This document shows positions 36,501-46,303 of a stretch of DNA of 64,000 bases, piece after piece; within the stretch, counting starts at the first letter, position 1, and each line of letters begins with the position of its first letter. Both the position numbers and the translations under genes were made by a program. The notes under the pieces were generated by a model, which was not told the DNA's origin, made no database searches, and saw only the letters and a list, made by a program, of their open reading frames with translations. Origin of the DNA: Desmodesmus armatus (taxonomy: Eukaryota; Chlorophyta; Chlorophyceae; Sphaeropleales; Scenedesmaceae); assembly GCA_007449985.2 (NCBI GenBank), contig VIIQ02000033.1, forward strand, positions 496,001 through 560,000. Reading direction: 5' to 3'.

Positions 36501-37584
36501 GTTGCAGATTGGTGCTGATACCTCATGCAGCTGGAATCACAAAACCATCTGCAAGACTGACATGCAGCTACTAGCATGGTCGCAAGCTACACCGGTTTTT
36601 CAGCATACCTGTGTTGTCTGCTGCTGTTGGCGATGCGCCAGCTTTGAGCAGCAGCTCAGCAACACCCCTGCGCTTGCAATGAACAGCCAGGTGTAGGGGC
36701 GTGTGGCCCTCCAAATTGACAGCAGCCACATCTGCGCCTGCTGACAGCAGCAACTGCACAATCTGGCTGAAGCCGTTCTGTGCAGCAATGTGCAGCGGTG
36801 TATGGCTCGTCGCTGACGCGCTGCTGCCTTTGCTGCTGCTGCTGCTGCTGCTGTGTGCTGCTGCTGCTGGTGACGCCGCAGCAGCATTGGTGTCACCAGA
36901 CCGCTGGTGTGAAGTGGTGCTGCCTGTGCTGTCTGCACTGCCTGGTGGGATGCTGATGGCAACATTGGCAGCTGCTGAGGCTGACAGGAGCTGTTTTACA
37001 GCGTCTACATGGCCGTGTGCTGCTGCTAGGTACAGAGGAGTGACCCCAGTGCTGCTGGCTGCATTGACGTACACTCGGGAGTGCAGCAGCCTGGCAGTTG
37101 CGGTCAGTTGCTGGATGACGGCCGTGCTGCCTGATGCTGCCGCAAAGTGGAGAGCTGTGAGGCCTTCAGACGTAGCTGCAGCTGTAGCTGAGCCCTTCCA
37201 CACCATGATGTCCTGCACAATTTGGCTGTGGCCTGCTAGCGCTGCTACATGAAGGGGGGTGACTCCCCTGCTGTCCACTGCACCGATTGCTGCACCAGAA
37301 ACGAGGATACGCCGCAGTTCGGAGCTATTTCCCGCGCTTGCTGCTGCGTGAAGTGCTGACAGGCCAGAAAGCTCACCCAACAGACTTGCTGCTGCTGCGG
37401 GACCTGGCTCCAGAAGCTGCAGCTCCAGAGACAGAAACAACTTGCTGCATGGCGCTGGGGACGCTGAAAAATAGTTCAAATGCGTCTTTGAGTGCCTGTC
37501 TGGCGCTTTGGGATTGTTGGTAGCTGAAGACAGTCGCCCTTCTGTACTGATGGCGGTTTGGTAGTCATCAGATACCTGCTGCAT
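31711..37584 (-). CDS. Ankyrin-repeat protein with internal repeats and poly-alanine tail (frameshifted)
   Basis: Exon 1 37584-36609 and exon 2 from 36217 join in phase 1 within an ankyrin repeat (GASPTAADNT/GTSSVKLAILQGD). About six ankyrin repeats are seen (GVTPLHVAALAGHSQIV, GLTALHFAAASGS, GVTPLYLAAAHGHVDAV, HTPLHIAAQNGFSQIV, GHTPLHLAVHCKRRGVAELL). Next come Gln/Pro-rich sequence and five copies of a roughly 20-25 residue motif of the form L-x-x-Q-(D/E)-(I/V)...(W/L)-x-x-(L/F)-(I/F/V)-(T/S)-A-A-L-(K/R). An alanine-rich tail has runs of up to about 25 Ala and a duplicated segment (RLQAEIxEARALALSQPLP). Two shifts are required: one extra G at 35313-35316, and one extra base between about 34690 and 34740. 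If the second is real the protein ends at 34685. The ankyrin part suggests protein binding. The tail is open for about 975 codons, but triplet repeats make open frames cheap, so it is less certain. Confidence 0.6.
33000..33074. repeat. (CTG)25 trinucleotide run
   Basis: Twenty-five uninterrupted CTG on the plus strand, read as Ala codons (GCA) in the minus-strand frame. Other long runs nearby include 32544-32582 (13 CTG). Confidence 0.95.
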
Positions 37585-38693
37585 GGCGTCTGCGCTTTAC
37601 TGTTGATGTTGAGTTTGAGGTGTACGTGCAAGTGCTTTGACGAGCCCGCAACACAGGGCAGCAGAGGATTCTGCCGCGACAGTTGGTTGCCGCGCTCTGC
37701 TGCTGCGGCCGCAGCTGCTGCTGTTGCTGCTCTTACGACTGATAAGAGCAGCAGAACACTCAGACGAGAAGCTGCACACGAACCTGCTGCATGTGCACTT
37801 GAGTGCGACTGTACCCTGGTGACAGGCAGGACAAACCCTGTACACAACCACGGGTAGAATCACAACAGCCCTGTGACTACTCTGGACCGTTTGCCACCGC
37901 ATGTTTGAATGTCACATAACCTCAATTTTGACGGTATACGTCGTTGGTGACTCCTTGACTGGCACTCTGCTAGCGTGCGGTGAGGATTATTCCACCGTAT
38001 TCAACTGTATGGTGGGATGAAACTGTGACAACTGCCTTCTGATATTGTGAGGGCAGCAGTGCACTGGTTGCTTCGTTGCAGTTACAGTTTGAACACACAT
38101 GTGTAGCACCCTTGCCTGTTGCCGTCGCCATGCCTGCGGGCGGTCAGCTGCTCCTGTGGCCACAGCAGATCCCCACGTGCACGGCAGGGGCCCCTGCCGG
38201 GTGGTGGTGAGGTGTGTGGTTGCGTGGATAGGTGCGTGACAGCGATGATGTTGCACTAAAGATGTTGTTATTACCAGTTTGATGCATCTGATAATCTCCT
38301 TGATAAAGGCTGTAGAGTGCCAGCAACTCTGTTGTCATGAGCTTGCCTGGCCCAGTCTGTTCTGGGACCCTGGGACCTGGCAGCGGCAAGGAAGGTCAGT
38401 ACCGCGGACGTGCTAATGAAACGGAACCCTACATGCTTATTCTTTTGATCCGTCTTTCGACGATCAACTTACACAGTGATTCCCAATTCCTTTGAACGCC
38501 AGCTCAACCGGCGACCTCCATTCATAGTACACTGCGTACATACGATGCAAAAGTCTACCTGATTATTGTGTCACGTGCCTCAGGGCCCCAAGCCAGTCTC
38601 ACCCGCCTTCCCACCCCCGATCTGCTTCCAGACTGCTGCTGTCAGTACTCTCAGTCGTGACAGACAGCGCATGTTGCAGCTGTTACACGCACC
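37585..38693. other. Divergent intergenic region
   Basis: It lies between the ankyrin gene (-) and the unknown gene (+) and should contain both 5' regions. An ATG at 38337 opens a short frame ending near a GTCAGT donor at about 38394. It could be a first exon of the plus-strand gene, but its phase does not match the next exon. Confidence 0.4.
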
Positions 38694-39447
38694 TTGAAGG
38701 GCAGCATATCTTCAAAAGCGATCTGGGGCAGCAGCAGTGCGGGCATCAGCAGCATGGGGACCCCTCACAGCCCGTCTGGGGGCCTGAAGCCCACCACTAG
38801 TTCATGTATCACTCCTGTCCCTGAGAACGACACGCTGGTTGAGGGCGACGTAAGCCCCTTCCAGTCAGCAGTGATGCCTTCATCCCTCTCCCCAGCACCA
38901 CCAAGCCCATACACTCAACACCAGCATCAGCAGCTGCACCAGCATCAGCAGCTGCACCATCAGCCAAAGAAGCGGGGGCTGTTCAGCTGCTTTGGCTGCT
39001 GTGCCGTGAAGCATGAAGAGGCTCTGCCACGTAAGCTGTTGGTTGTCTTGGTAGCAGCTGTTGCTGCCTGTCTTCAGCCCTCTGCCATCACTGTCTGTGC
39101 AGTGAAATGAGCCCTGCTGTACCGCTTTCCTGCAGCTGCTGCTTGCTGTGTGCTTCCATGTCAGCACCGCATGCACAGCATCCTGTCCTGCAGGAAACTC
39201 ACAGCACACCCTACCAGCACGACATACCGCTGCTGCTGCGCCTAAACCCGGGCCCCCGTCTTTCAAAACCCTCTTGCCACCCCTGCTGCAGCTGTGTCCC
39301 CGGGGGGGGGCACACATTGGCACAGTGTCGCTGTCGGGGCGTCTGTCTCACCGGCTGTCCCACAGGGACAGCACCAAGCGACCCTTCCTGCGCAAGATGG
39401 GCAGCATGGCATACTCAGGTAGGTGTCAGTGGTGGGTGTATGTGTCT

Positions 39448-39478
<31 letters not shown>

Positions 39479-42400
39479 GGGTTGAACCCAAGGGGAGGGC
39501 AGGGGCCGGGGGGATCAGGATGTGTGTGGACGTGTGAGGGCCGAGAGGCAGGGGGTCTGGTGTCCCAACCTGACTTTCAACTGTTCATGTAGTAGCTAGA
39601 TTCTGTCACACCCAGTGGCATGTGCCTGTCTCATGCGCAGCCTCAATGCGCAACCCTGCACACCCCTCTGAGCCTCGACTTACGCCACTGGTTCTCCATA
39701 GGCGTATTTGCTTACCAACTAACCGTCACAACCCTATACCTTTGCTTGGTCCCGCCCAATGTAACTGATCACTTCAAAAAACAACCCTATACCACATACC
39801 TTGCCTTCCTCTGTGGGTGCCTCCTGCAGAGAATCAGTGGGGGGACATGTGCTGAGGGTGTGCAGGGGAAAAAGGGGGGGGGGAGGCGGTCCTGTCTTGA
39901 CTTGACCTGACTGGCCCCTTTCAAGCAGTAGCTAGATCTTACCGCACCCCCATCAGTCTGTGCCTGCGCAACCCCAAACCGCCGCATCCCTTGTCTTCCT
40001 CTGTGGCTGTCTTTTGCAGAAAATGAGTGGTTCGATACACACAGCAGGTTTGAGGGCCCCAGTGGAGACCACGCTGATTTGCTGGCAGAGGTTGACCAGC
40101 TGTCACGCCAGATCAGCTTGCAGGCGGGACCATGGGTTCCTGAACCCCCACTGCTGTTTGCAGGTGCGCTTTGGAATGGATTTGTGCGGGATGGCACGTC
40201 CATGATAGCTTATTTGACTGCTTGTCAGTCAGGCAACCCGGTTGGAAATAGTTGTTGTAGCATGATTCAAACGGTTGGGAGGGGGAGGGAGCAGTGGTGA
40301 CTATGCAGACTTGCTGGCAGAGGTTGACCAGCTGTCACGCCAGATCAGCTTGCAGGCGGGACCTTGGGTGCCTGAACCCCCACTGCTGTTTGCAGGTGCG
40401 TCTGGCTGTGGGATTAATGTCTTGTTGGGTGGTGCAGGCTTGATAGGTTAGCCGCTAAGGAGTCCTTATCAGTCAGTGGACCCAGTTGGCCATGGAACTT
40501 GTGGTATCGAGATAATGAAAGGATTGGTGGGGGAAGAAGGGGCAGGAGGGGCCCAGTGGCGACCTGACTTGCTGGCAGAGGTGGATCAGCTGTCATGGCA
40601 GATCAGCTTGCAGGCGGGACCTTGGGTGCCTGAACCCCATTGCGCTTTGCAGGTGCGCTTGGAGTTTGGGGGTGGTTTTGTGTGGGTGGCAAAAGGCTTG
40701 ATAGGTTAGCTGGTTGTTTGTCAGTCAGTGACCCCTACTTTGCAAAACTTGCGGTGTATCCTGTTGATTGATACGGGAGGGGGGAGGGAACAGTGGTGAC
40801 TTGCTGGCAGAGGTTGACCAACTGTCACGCCAGATCAGCCTGCAGGTGCGCTTGGAGTTTGAGATATGTTTGTTGGGTTGCGCGGGCTTGTTGGGTTGGT
40901 GCATGTGTGGAAAACGGTCTGCGGCTGCTGGCCCCACGTATTATGCAGGCATTTGCACCACACAGGGTCTGCCTCCCTCCCCCACCCCTCCGGCAAGGCG
41001 TAGTTGCTTGTCAGTCAGTGAACCCAACTGGCAGACCTTGTGGTTTCATTTTTTGTCAGGATGCTTGTGTGTGCGCGCGAGGGGGGGGGGCAGTGGTGAC
41101 CACGCTGACTTGCTGGCAGAGGTGGATCAGCTGTCATGGCAGATTAGCCTGCAGGCGGGACCTTGGGTGCCTGCACCCCACTGCACTTTGCAGGTGCGCT
41201 TGAAATTGGTTATCCTGTGTTAGGTGGTGCGGTAAGTCCCTCAGTCAACCCATTCGGCAAACCATGTTGTAGCTTGATTTTGTAGGATTGGTGCGGGGGA
41301 GAGGGGCTGCATGTGTGGCACATGGTCGTGCAGCTGCCGACCCTATGTTTCATGCAGGTTCTTGCACCACACAGGGTCTCCCTGCCTCCACTTCAAGGCG
41401 CCCTTCTGTCCACATGTGCTCCACTGCAGGTGACATGCCCCAGCGCTTCCTGCCACACCCGCTGGACCTGTCCCGGTTCTGTGCCTACTGGGCGCGTGAC
41501 TACGACCGCAGCACACCCCCACCCCAGCCCATTGACGTAATGCTCAAGGTCAACTTCATCACCAGGAGGGTGCATGACTCGGTCCCTGGAGCACTGGTGA
41601 GCAGGGTTTGGGGTTCAGGGGGTGGGTGGGGGGTGGGGGTGGGGGGGTGGGGGGGGTGGGGGGAGAGGGGCATGGCTCAGCAGGCCTAGGGTTGAATTTT
41701 CGTGGGATTCAGCCCGTCGCAAAGGAGCACTGACGAGGGAGGAGGGTCGAGGTTCAGGGCGTGTAGGCAGGGTCCAGCAGGCATAGGGTTTGGTGTCTGC
41801 GGGGTGGGGGTCGAACCACCCCAGCCCATTGACATAATGCTCAAGCTCAACTTGATCACACGCAAGGTCCATGACTCGGTCCCTGGAGCACTGGTGGGCC
41901 AGGAGTGCAGTTCACGGGGTGCCCCTGGCTCCCTTGCAGGTTGCACGGCTTTTGCGTGCTTTATGATAACTGTATCTGTAGGCAGGGCCCAGCAGGCCTA
42001 GGGTTTGGTGTCTGTGGTTTCCGTATCAACTTCCCTTTTAGCCCATTGACGTAATGCTCAAGGTCAATTACATCACCAGGAGGGTGCACGACTTTGTGCC
42101 TGGAGCACTGGTGAGGAGGGATTGGGGTTCTGGAGGGTTAGACAGGGCCCAGCAACGCTAGGGTTTGGTGTCTCCTCCTGGGTGATGAGGATCAAACCCT
42201 TCAAAGCTTGTGGACATGATGTGCGCTTGTCATTTGAGAATCACGCGCAAAATCCTGACTCGGTCCTGGAGCACTGGTGAGGGGGGATTCTAGGGGCAAT
42301 TCTGGGGTGGGGGTTGGGGGGCGCAGGGCCCAGCTGGCCTAGGATTTAGTCTCTGTGAGATGAGGATCCAACCCTTTGCAAAGGAGCATTGATGAGGAGG

Positions 42401-42850
42401 GTTCAGGGGGTGTAGGCAGGGCCCTGAAGGCCTAGGGTTTGGTGTCTGCGCATGAGAATTAAACCACCTCCACAGCAGCATTGGTGAAGAGGATCTGGGG
42501 TTGGGCATGGCATGGGTACAGGATGCAGCACATGCAAAGCTGCAGAACAGGGAGGCAAGCAGGAAGGCAGTGCAGCTGGGACGGCAGTAGAGAGAGGCAA
42601 GGGAGGGAGGCAGGGGATGTTGAGTGAGGGGTGTGTGGGGGAGGGGCGGAAGCAGAGGCGGGGGGGGGGGGGGAGAAAGAAGGCAGCAAGCTGAAATGTC
42701 GGAACCTTCAAAGTGAAAGTATTACTGTGTGGTGGGTCCATTGGCTCTTCACGGGAACAGTGTGCAGATGGGTTTCAGAATTCTATCTTCAATGGCAGGC
42801 AAGTGTCTCAGGGCGCTGTTGGCAGCAGGACTACTTCCACCTACACGTTT

Positions 42851-42913
<63 letters not shown>

Positions 42914-43947
42914 AGGTGTTGGAGACGGCAAAGGATTTTCAGATTGTGGTGAAGCCAGGCTTTGTGCCCCCAGGACTCAACAGGTAGTGCCCAAATGAAT
43001 GAAGAAAGGGTTTGCAGGGCAAGCTTGAGGCACCTGGTGCACTACATCTTTTTTGCCTCGTGCAGCTCAGTGTTTGCACATGTTCTTCTTAGTTGTGCAC
43101 TGCTGAACCACAGACACCCCACTGCTTGAAAGACCTTCCTCCCCCACTGCTTTCACAGCCGCAATGATGTTGGCTGCACTGAAGGAGTCTCGACTGACCT
43201 CCGCACTGTCCCTTGTCCAACACACACACATTCAGGTATGCTGAGTCCTACGACCACATCCACGCTAAGGAGACCACCTGGATGTTGCGGCGTGACCTGC
43301 GCCCCGGTGGCAGTATGGGGCGCGTGTACATGGCGGTTGACGGAACCGTTATAACGCGCACAGAGTCTCGTGGCATCATGAGCAGCGTGGCTGACACGAT
43401 AGTGGAGGAGTACTGGAGGCTGGAGGAGGGGGGCAACGTGCTCGTCTGCAGGCAGTGCTGCTACCATGTAAGTGTGGATTAGGGGGAGGGGGGGGGGTAT
43501 TGAAGGATGAGGGAAGGGGGTGAGGGGGAGGAAGACAGGGGGCAACGTGCTGGTCTGCAGACAGTGCTGCTACCATGTACGTGCAAGTGAGAACGGCAGG
43601 GGGTGGGAGGCGGGGGCAGAAGGGGGCATAGAGAGGGCAAGGGGAGGCCGAGGGTGGGGGGTGGATGACAGAGAGGGGGGCAATGTGCTGGTCTGCAGGC
43701 ATGTACTTGCAAGAACAAGGGGCCGGCTAGTGGCAGGAGGGGGCCCCATGTGGTGGCTGCTGGCTGTCGCTATCCATCTGCATGATGTCCTGCGCCAATT
43801 CAAGGCATCACGCCAAGATTAGTCAAGGTGCTAATCCGCCACTGTTGCTGGTTTTTGGGCTGCTGTTGTGTCGCTGTGCCGTTACTCCTGCAGGTCCCAA
43901 CGCAGAAGACAGCAGTGCAGGTGAGGTGGAGTGCCCCTCTTCACTGA
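38694..43947 (+). CDS. Unrecognised protein gene with tandem exon copies, 5' end uncertain
   Basis: Phase-consistent exons: about 38694-39030, 39194-39418, 40020-40163, 41430-41596, 42916-42983, 43236-43467, 43894 to the TGA ending 43947. The first part is Ser/Pro/Gln/His-rich with a CFGCC motif. The rest is globular: NEWFDTHSRFEGPSGDHADL, AEVDQLSRQISLQ, MPQRFLPHPLDLSRFCAYWA, PIDVMLKVNFITRRVHDSV, VLETAKDFQIVVKPGFVPPG, HAKETTWMLRRDLRPGG, MAVDGTVITRTESRGIMSS. I do not recognise the family. The first exon has no ATG in frame, so a further 5' exon is likely. A different frame (43931-44209) could form a longer C-terminus if one base is wrong near 43925. Exons 3, 4 and 6 have extra partial copies in the following introns. 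Confidence 0.6.
39462..39481. repeat. Poly-G run (20 G) after (TG)n
   Basis: It lies a few dozen bases inside the intron after the exon ending 39418; (TG)n runs straight into 20 G. The TTM intron at 484-514 has the same arrangement. Confidence 0.9.
39829..41203 (+). repeat. Array of exon-3 copies in the unknown gene (five plus one fragment)
   Basis: Exon 3 (40020-40163) carries ACTTGCTGGCAGAGGTTGAC-type sequence ending TTTGCAG/GTGCG. Copies occur at about 40295-40395, 40556-40653, 40792-40855 (shorter, ending CTGCAG/GTGCGC) and 41092-41193. A fragment resembling the exon start lies at 39829. Spacing is roughly 230-300 bp and intron sequence (e.g. GGGGGAGGGAGCAGTGGTGAC) is repeated with each copy. 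The segment 40309-40395 is 87 nt, open, bounded by AG and GTGCGT, and phase 1-1. Confidence 0.85.
41519..42276 (+). repeat. Array of exon-4 3'-end copies in the unknown gene (four)
   Basis: The original end of exon 4 (41520-41596) recurs at 41825-41893, 42042-42110 and, degraded, about 42205-42276. The second and third are 69 nt each, open (PIDIMLKLNLITRKVHDSV; PIDVMLKVNYITRRVHDFV), preceded by AG (CACCCCAG; CCCTTTTAG) and followed by GTGGGC/GTGAGG. The intervening intron (GTAGGCAGGGYCCAGCAGGC...AGGGTTTGGTGTCT) repeats too, on to about 42450. Confidence 0.88.
42853..42912. repeat. (CTG)20 run immediately before a splice acceptor
   Basis: Twenty CTG followed by CAG and then the exon starting at 42916, so the triplet run occupies the place of the polypyrimidine tract. 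Confidence 0.93.
43530..43720 (+). repeat. Two copies of an exon end (unknown gene, exon 6)
   Basis: The exon end GGGGGCAACGTGCTCGTCTG...CTACCAT/GTAAGT (43427-43472) recurs at about 43535-43580 (donor GTACGT) and, internally deleted, at about 43676-43712. Confidence 0.85.
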
Positions 43948-44539
43948 GCAGCTGTCTCACAAGCTGCAGCAGATGCGATGCATGGTGTTGCAGCAGGGAG
44001 AGCAGGAGGATCTATCAGTCTACTCTAAGTTCCAGTTCCATGCAAAGAACAGTTGCTGCATCCCTGTGCTGCAAATAGCCAGCTATCATGAGGGAGGGGG
44101 CACCTGGCAGGTGGTTGTGCGAAGCTTTGCTAAGACTGGCAACCTGCTCCAGCGCCCTGCAAGCAGCAAGCTGCAACTTCATGCGGCATTTGTCCTGACC
44201 AACTTGTAAACATCGCCTCAATGTGCCTTGCTGTGAGCTGTGCTGTGCTATGCCGTGCTATGCTGTGCAGTTCCTGGTGGGCATCAAGCAGCCCCATCCC
44301 CCCAAGGGCTGGGCATGAGAGCTGCACAAGGCGGCAGGCAATTTCAGCATGGCAGTGGCCAGCAGCAGGACAGTTCAGCGAGCCAACAGTAGGAGCTCCT
44401 ATGGAAGCCTGTAGGCGGCGTGGGATACAGCCTGGGGGCAGCCAGACTGTAGCTGTCACCAACTGCCGGACAGCTGCAGTTGGATTAGGGGTTCGAAATA
44501 AGTGCTGCCCAAGCTGTGCAAGCTGCACTTCAGCCGTAC

Positions 44540-44575
<36 letters not shown>

Positions 44576-46303
44576 GCCAGCCGCAATGTCAGCAGTGACA
44601 TGCAGTGCTGCAGCAAAGTTGCACCTCCAGTAGCTAGCAGCAACAGCTGCAGTGCTAGCCTACCAGCAGCTGGCGGTGTGCAGAGAGTGGAAGAGATATG
44701 GTTTGGGTGGTAGGATTTCCAGGCACTTCAGGTCGATAAGGGGGTGGGGGAGACTGTGTGATTTCTGCTGTGTTGACGCTACGTAGGCGTGGGTGCCTGT
44801 ATGATGAGGATTCAGCTGTGCTTTCCAGAGCGATACCGTAGTTGCACTGAGTGTTGATGACTTGTAGAGGATTTGTCAGTCCATGTGTAGCCTGATCCTG
44901 GTCAAGGGGTCGCGCCTTTTTCGTGAGGGTTTGCGATACTGCATGGTCTGCAGTGACACTGGAGTGATCCCAGACAGCAGCAGCAATACCCGCAAGCATC
45001 CATGCCAACTTTGGCGTGGGTAGTGTCCTGCCTTGGGGTCACACGCCCCTCGTGTACCTACTGTCCAGAGCCTTCCTTTACATTGTGTCCATTGGCGCCA
45101 CCCCTGCTGTACATTGCTGACGTGCCTGCACAGCATGTGATACATACACCTCGTTTGAATGACGCAGCATGAGTAAGGGGGTGATCGCGTTGCTGGCTGG
45201 CAGCCCTGGGTAGACACAATCTGCGCTGGGCTGCCTGGTAGCAAGTGTGACCTGCAGTCCCATGAGATGTTGTGCCTGTTGACTGTACAAGTGTAACCTG
45301 CAGTCCCATGTGACGCTGTGCTTCTTGGAGCTGTGTGTGTGTGTATGGCAGGCAGCATCAGTCAGGACAAAGGAGCAGGGAGGGGACACAAAACACACCC
45401 CTCACTTATCAGCTCAGCTACTGCCATTGAGGTCTACGCCATCTGGCAGCGGTGTTGATGCTTATGTTACATACACTGACGGTGCGATGCCAACAGAGCA
45501 ACCATCAGTGCACAGCAGCCATCCAGGCAACAGCACGCCACAGCACTGCAAAGCATAACCACACCTGGCGATGTGAGGCAACAACACTATAAGCAATGCA
45601 CAGACAACATCGTACTAAAGTGCATTGGCTATGGGCTCGACCCGCAGCTGAAACCATCAGCAACACCATCCAGCTCCCAGCAAGACACCCCCCTCTTCAC
45701 ACCATTCAGTAGCTAGTGCCCTCTTGATAGAGGACGGCCCCTGATCTGCCATTCCACTGTGCTCCACAGCAAGTCTACTGCTGCCATCTTTATCAAGCAT
45801 TGCGGCCACCGCCGTGCCAAACCCGCTGGTCTCCTGGTGTGCACGTGGCTGTTGCATCCTCCAGGTGTGGGCCGTACCACGCCTGCACACCATGGCACAA
45901 GCAGTCGCAGGCATTGAGCACGTGGCAGGATGTGAGGCTGCGCATCTACCAACACGTTTGCGTGGCGGCCAGCACTGTCAGGTTGCGGCACGGCATTCGA
46001 AGTTGATGACCCGGTCTTGCTCGAGGCAGTGGTGCAGGGGAGATATCATGATATCTCCCCTGCTCCCAAACCTGTTTGGGTTGCTCTGCTTTGCAACTTA
46101 AACCACAGTGCACACGGTGCAGAGCAGAAGGAAAAACTACACATTGCTACCATAAGACGGCCTTTGGTTCACACAACTCTTTGAAACCCTGCGCCATGCC
46201 AATCCAAACCTTGCTGGACAAGCCCTTGCTATTGATGCAACCCAAGCATGGAATGTATTTCCATAGCGACAGCCCGCTATCACTCCTCCGCCGCTTACCG
46301 TCT
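43948..46303. other. Convergent intergenic region
   Basis: It holds the 3' UTR of the unknown gene, including a TGTAA at 44205-44209, and the 3' flank of the first LRR gene. From about 45360 it resembles 49050-49520, so it belongs to the LRR tandem duplication. (CAG)11 lies at 44542-44574. No further gene recognised. Confidence 0.5.
46034..46063. other. 30-bp perfect palindrome
   Basis: GCAGGGGAGATATC followed by ATGATATCTCCCCTGC reads the same on both strands with no spacer. It could be a protein-binding site or a cruciform-prone sequence; no specific role is visible. Confidence 0.9.

Noticed and set aside
37465..37575. Possible intron near the ankyrin gene start (GTATCT donor after ATGCAGCAG, acceptor TTTTTCAG)
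   Set aside because: Splicing there breaks the phase into the ankyrin frame, whereas read-through from the ATG at 37584 keeps it; left as part of exon 1.
43931..44209. Alternative C-terminal exon for the unknown gene (ending FVLTNL)
   Set aside because: The frame can only be joined by a 31-nt intron or a base change, so it is mentioned under the gene but not annotated as coding.
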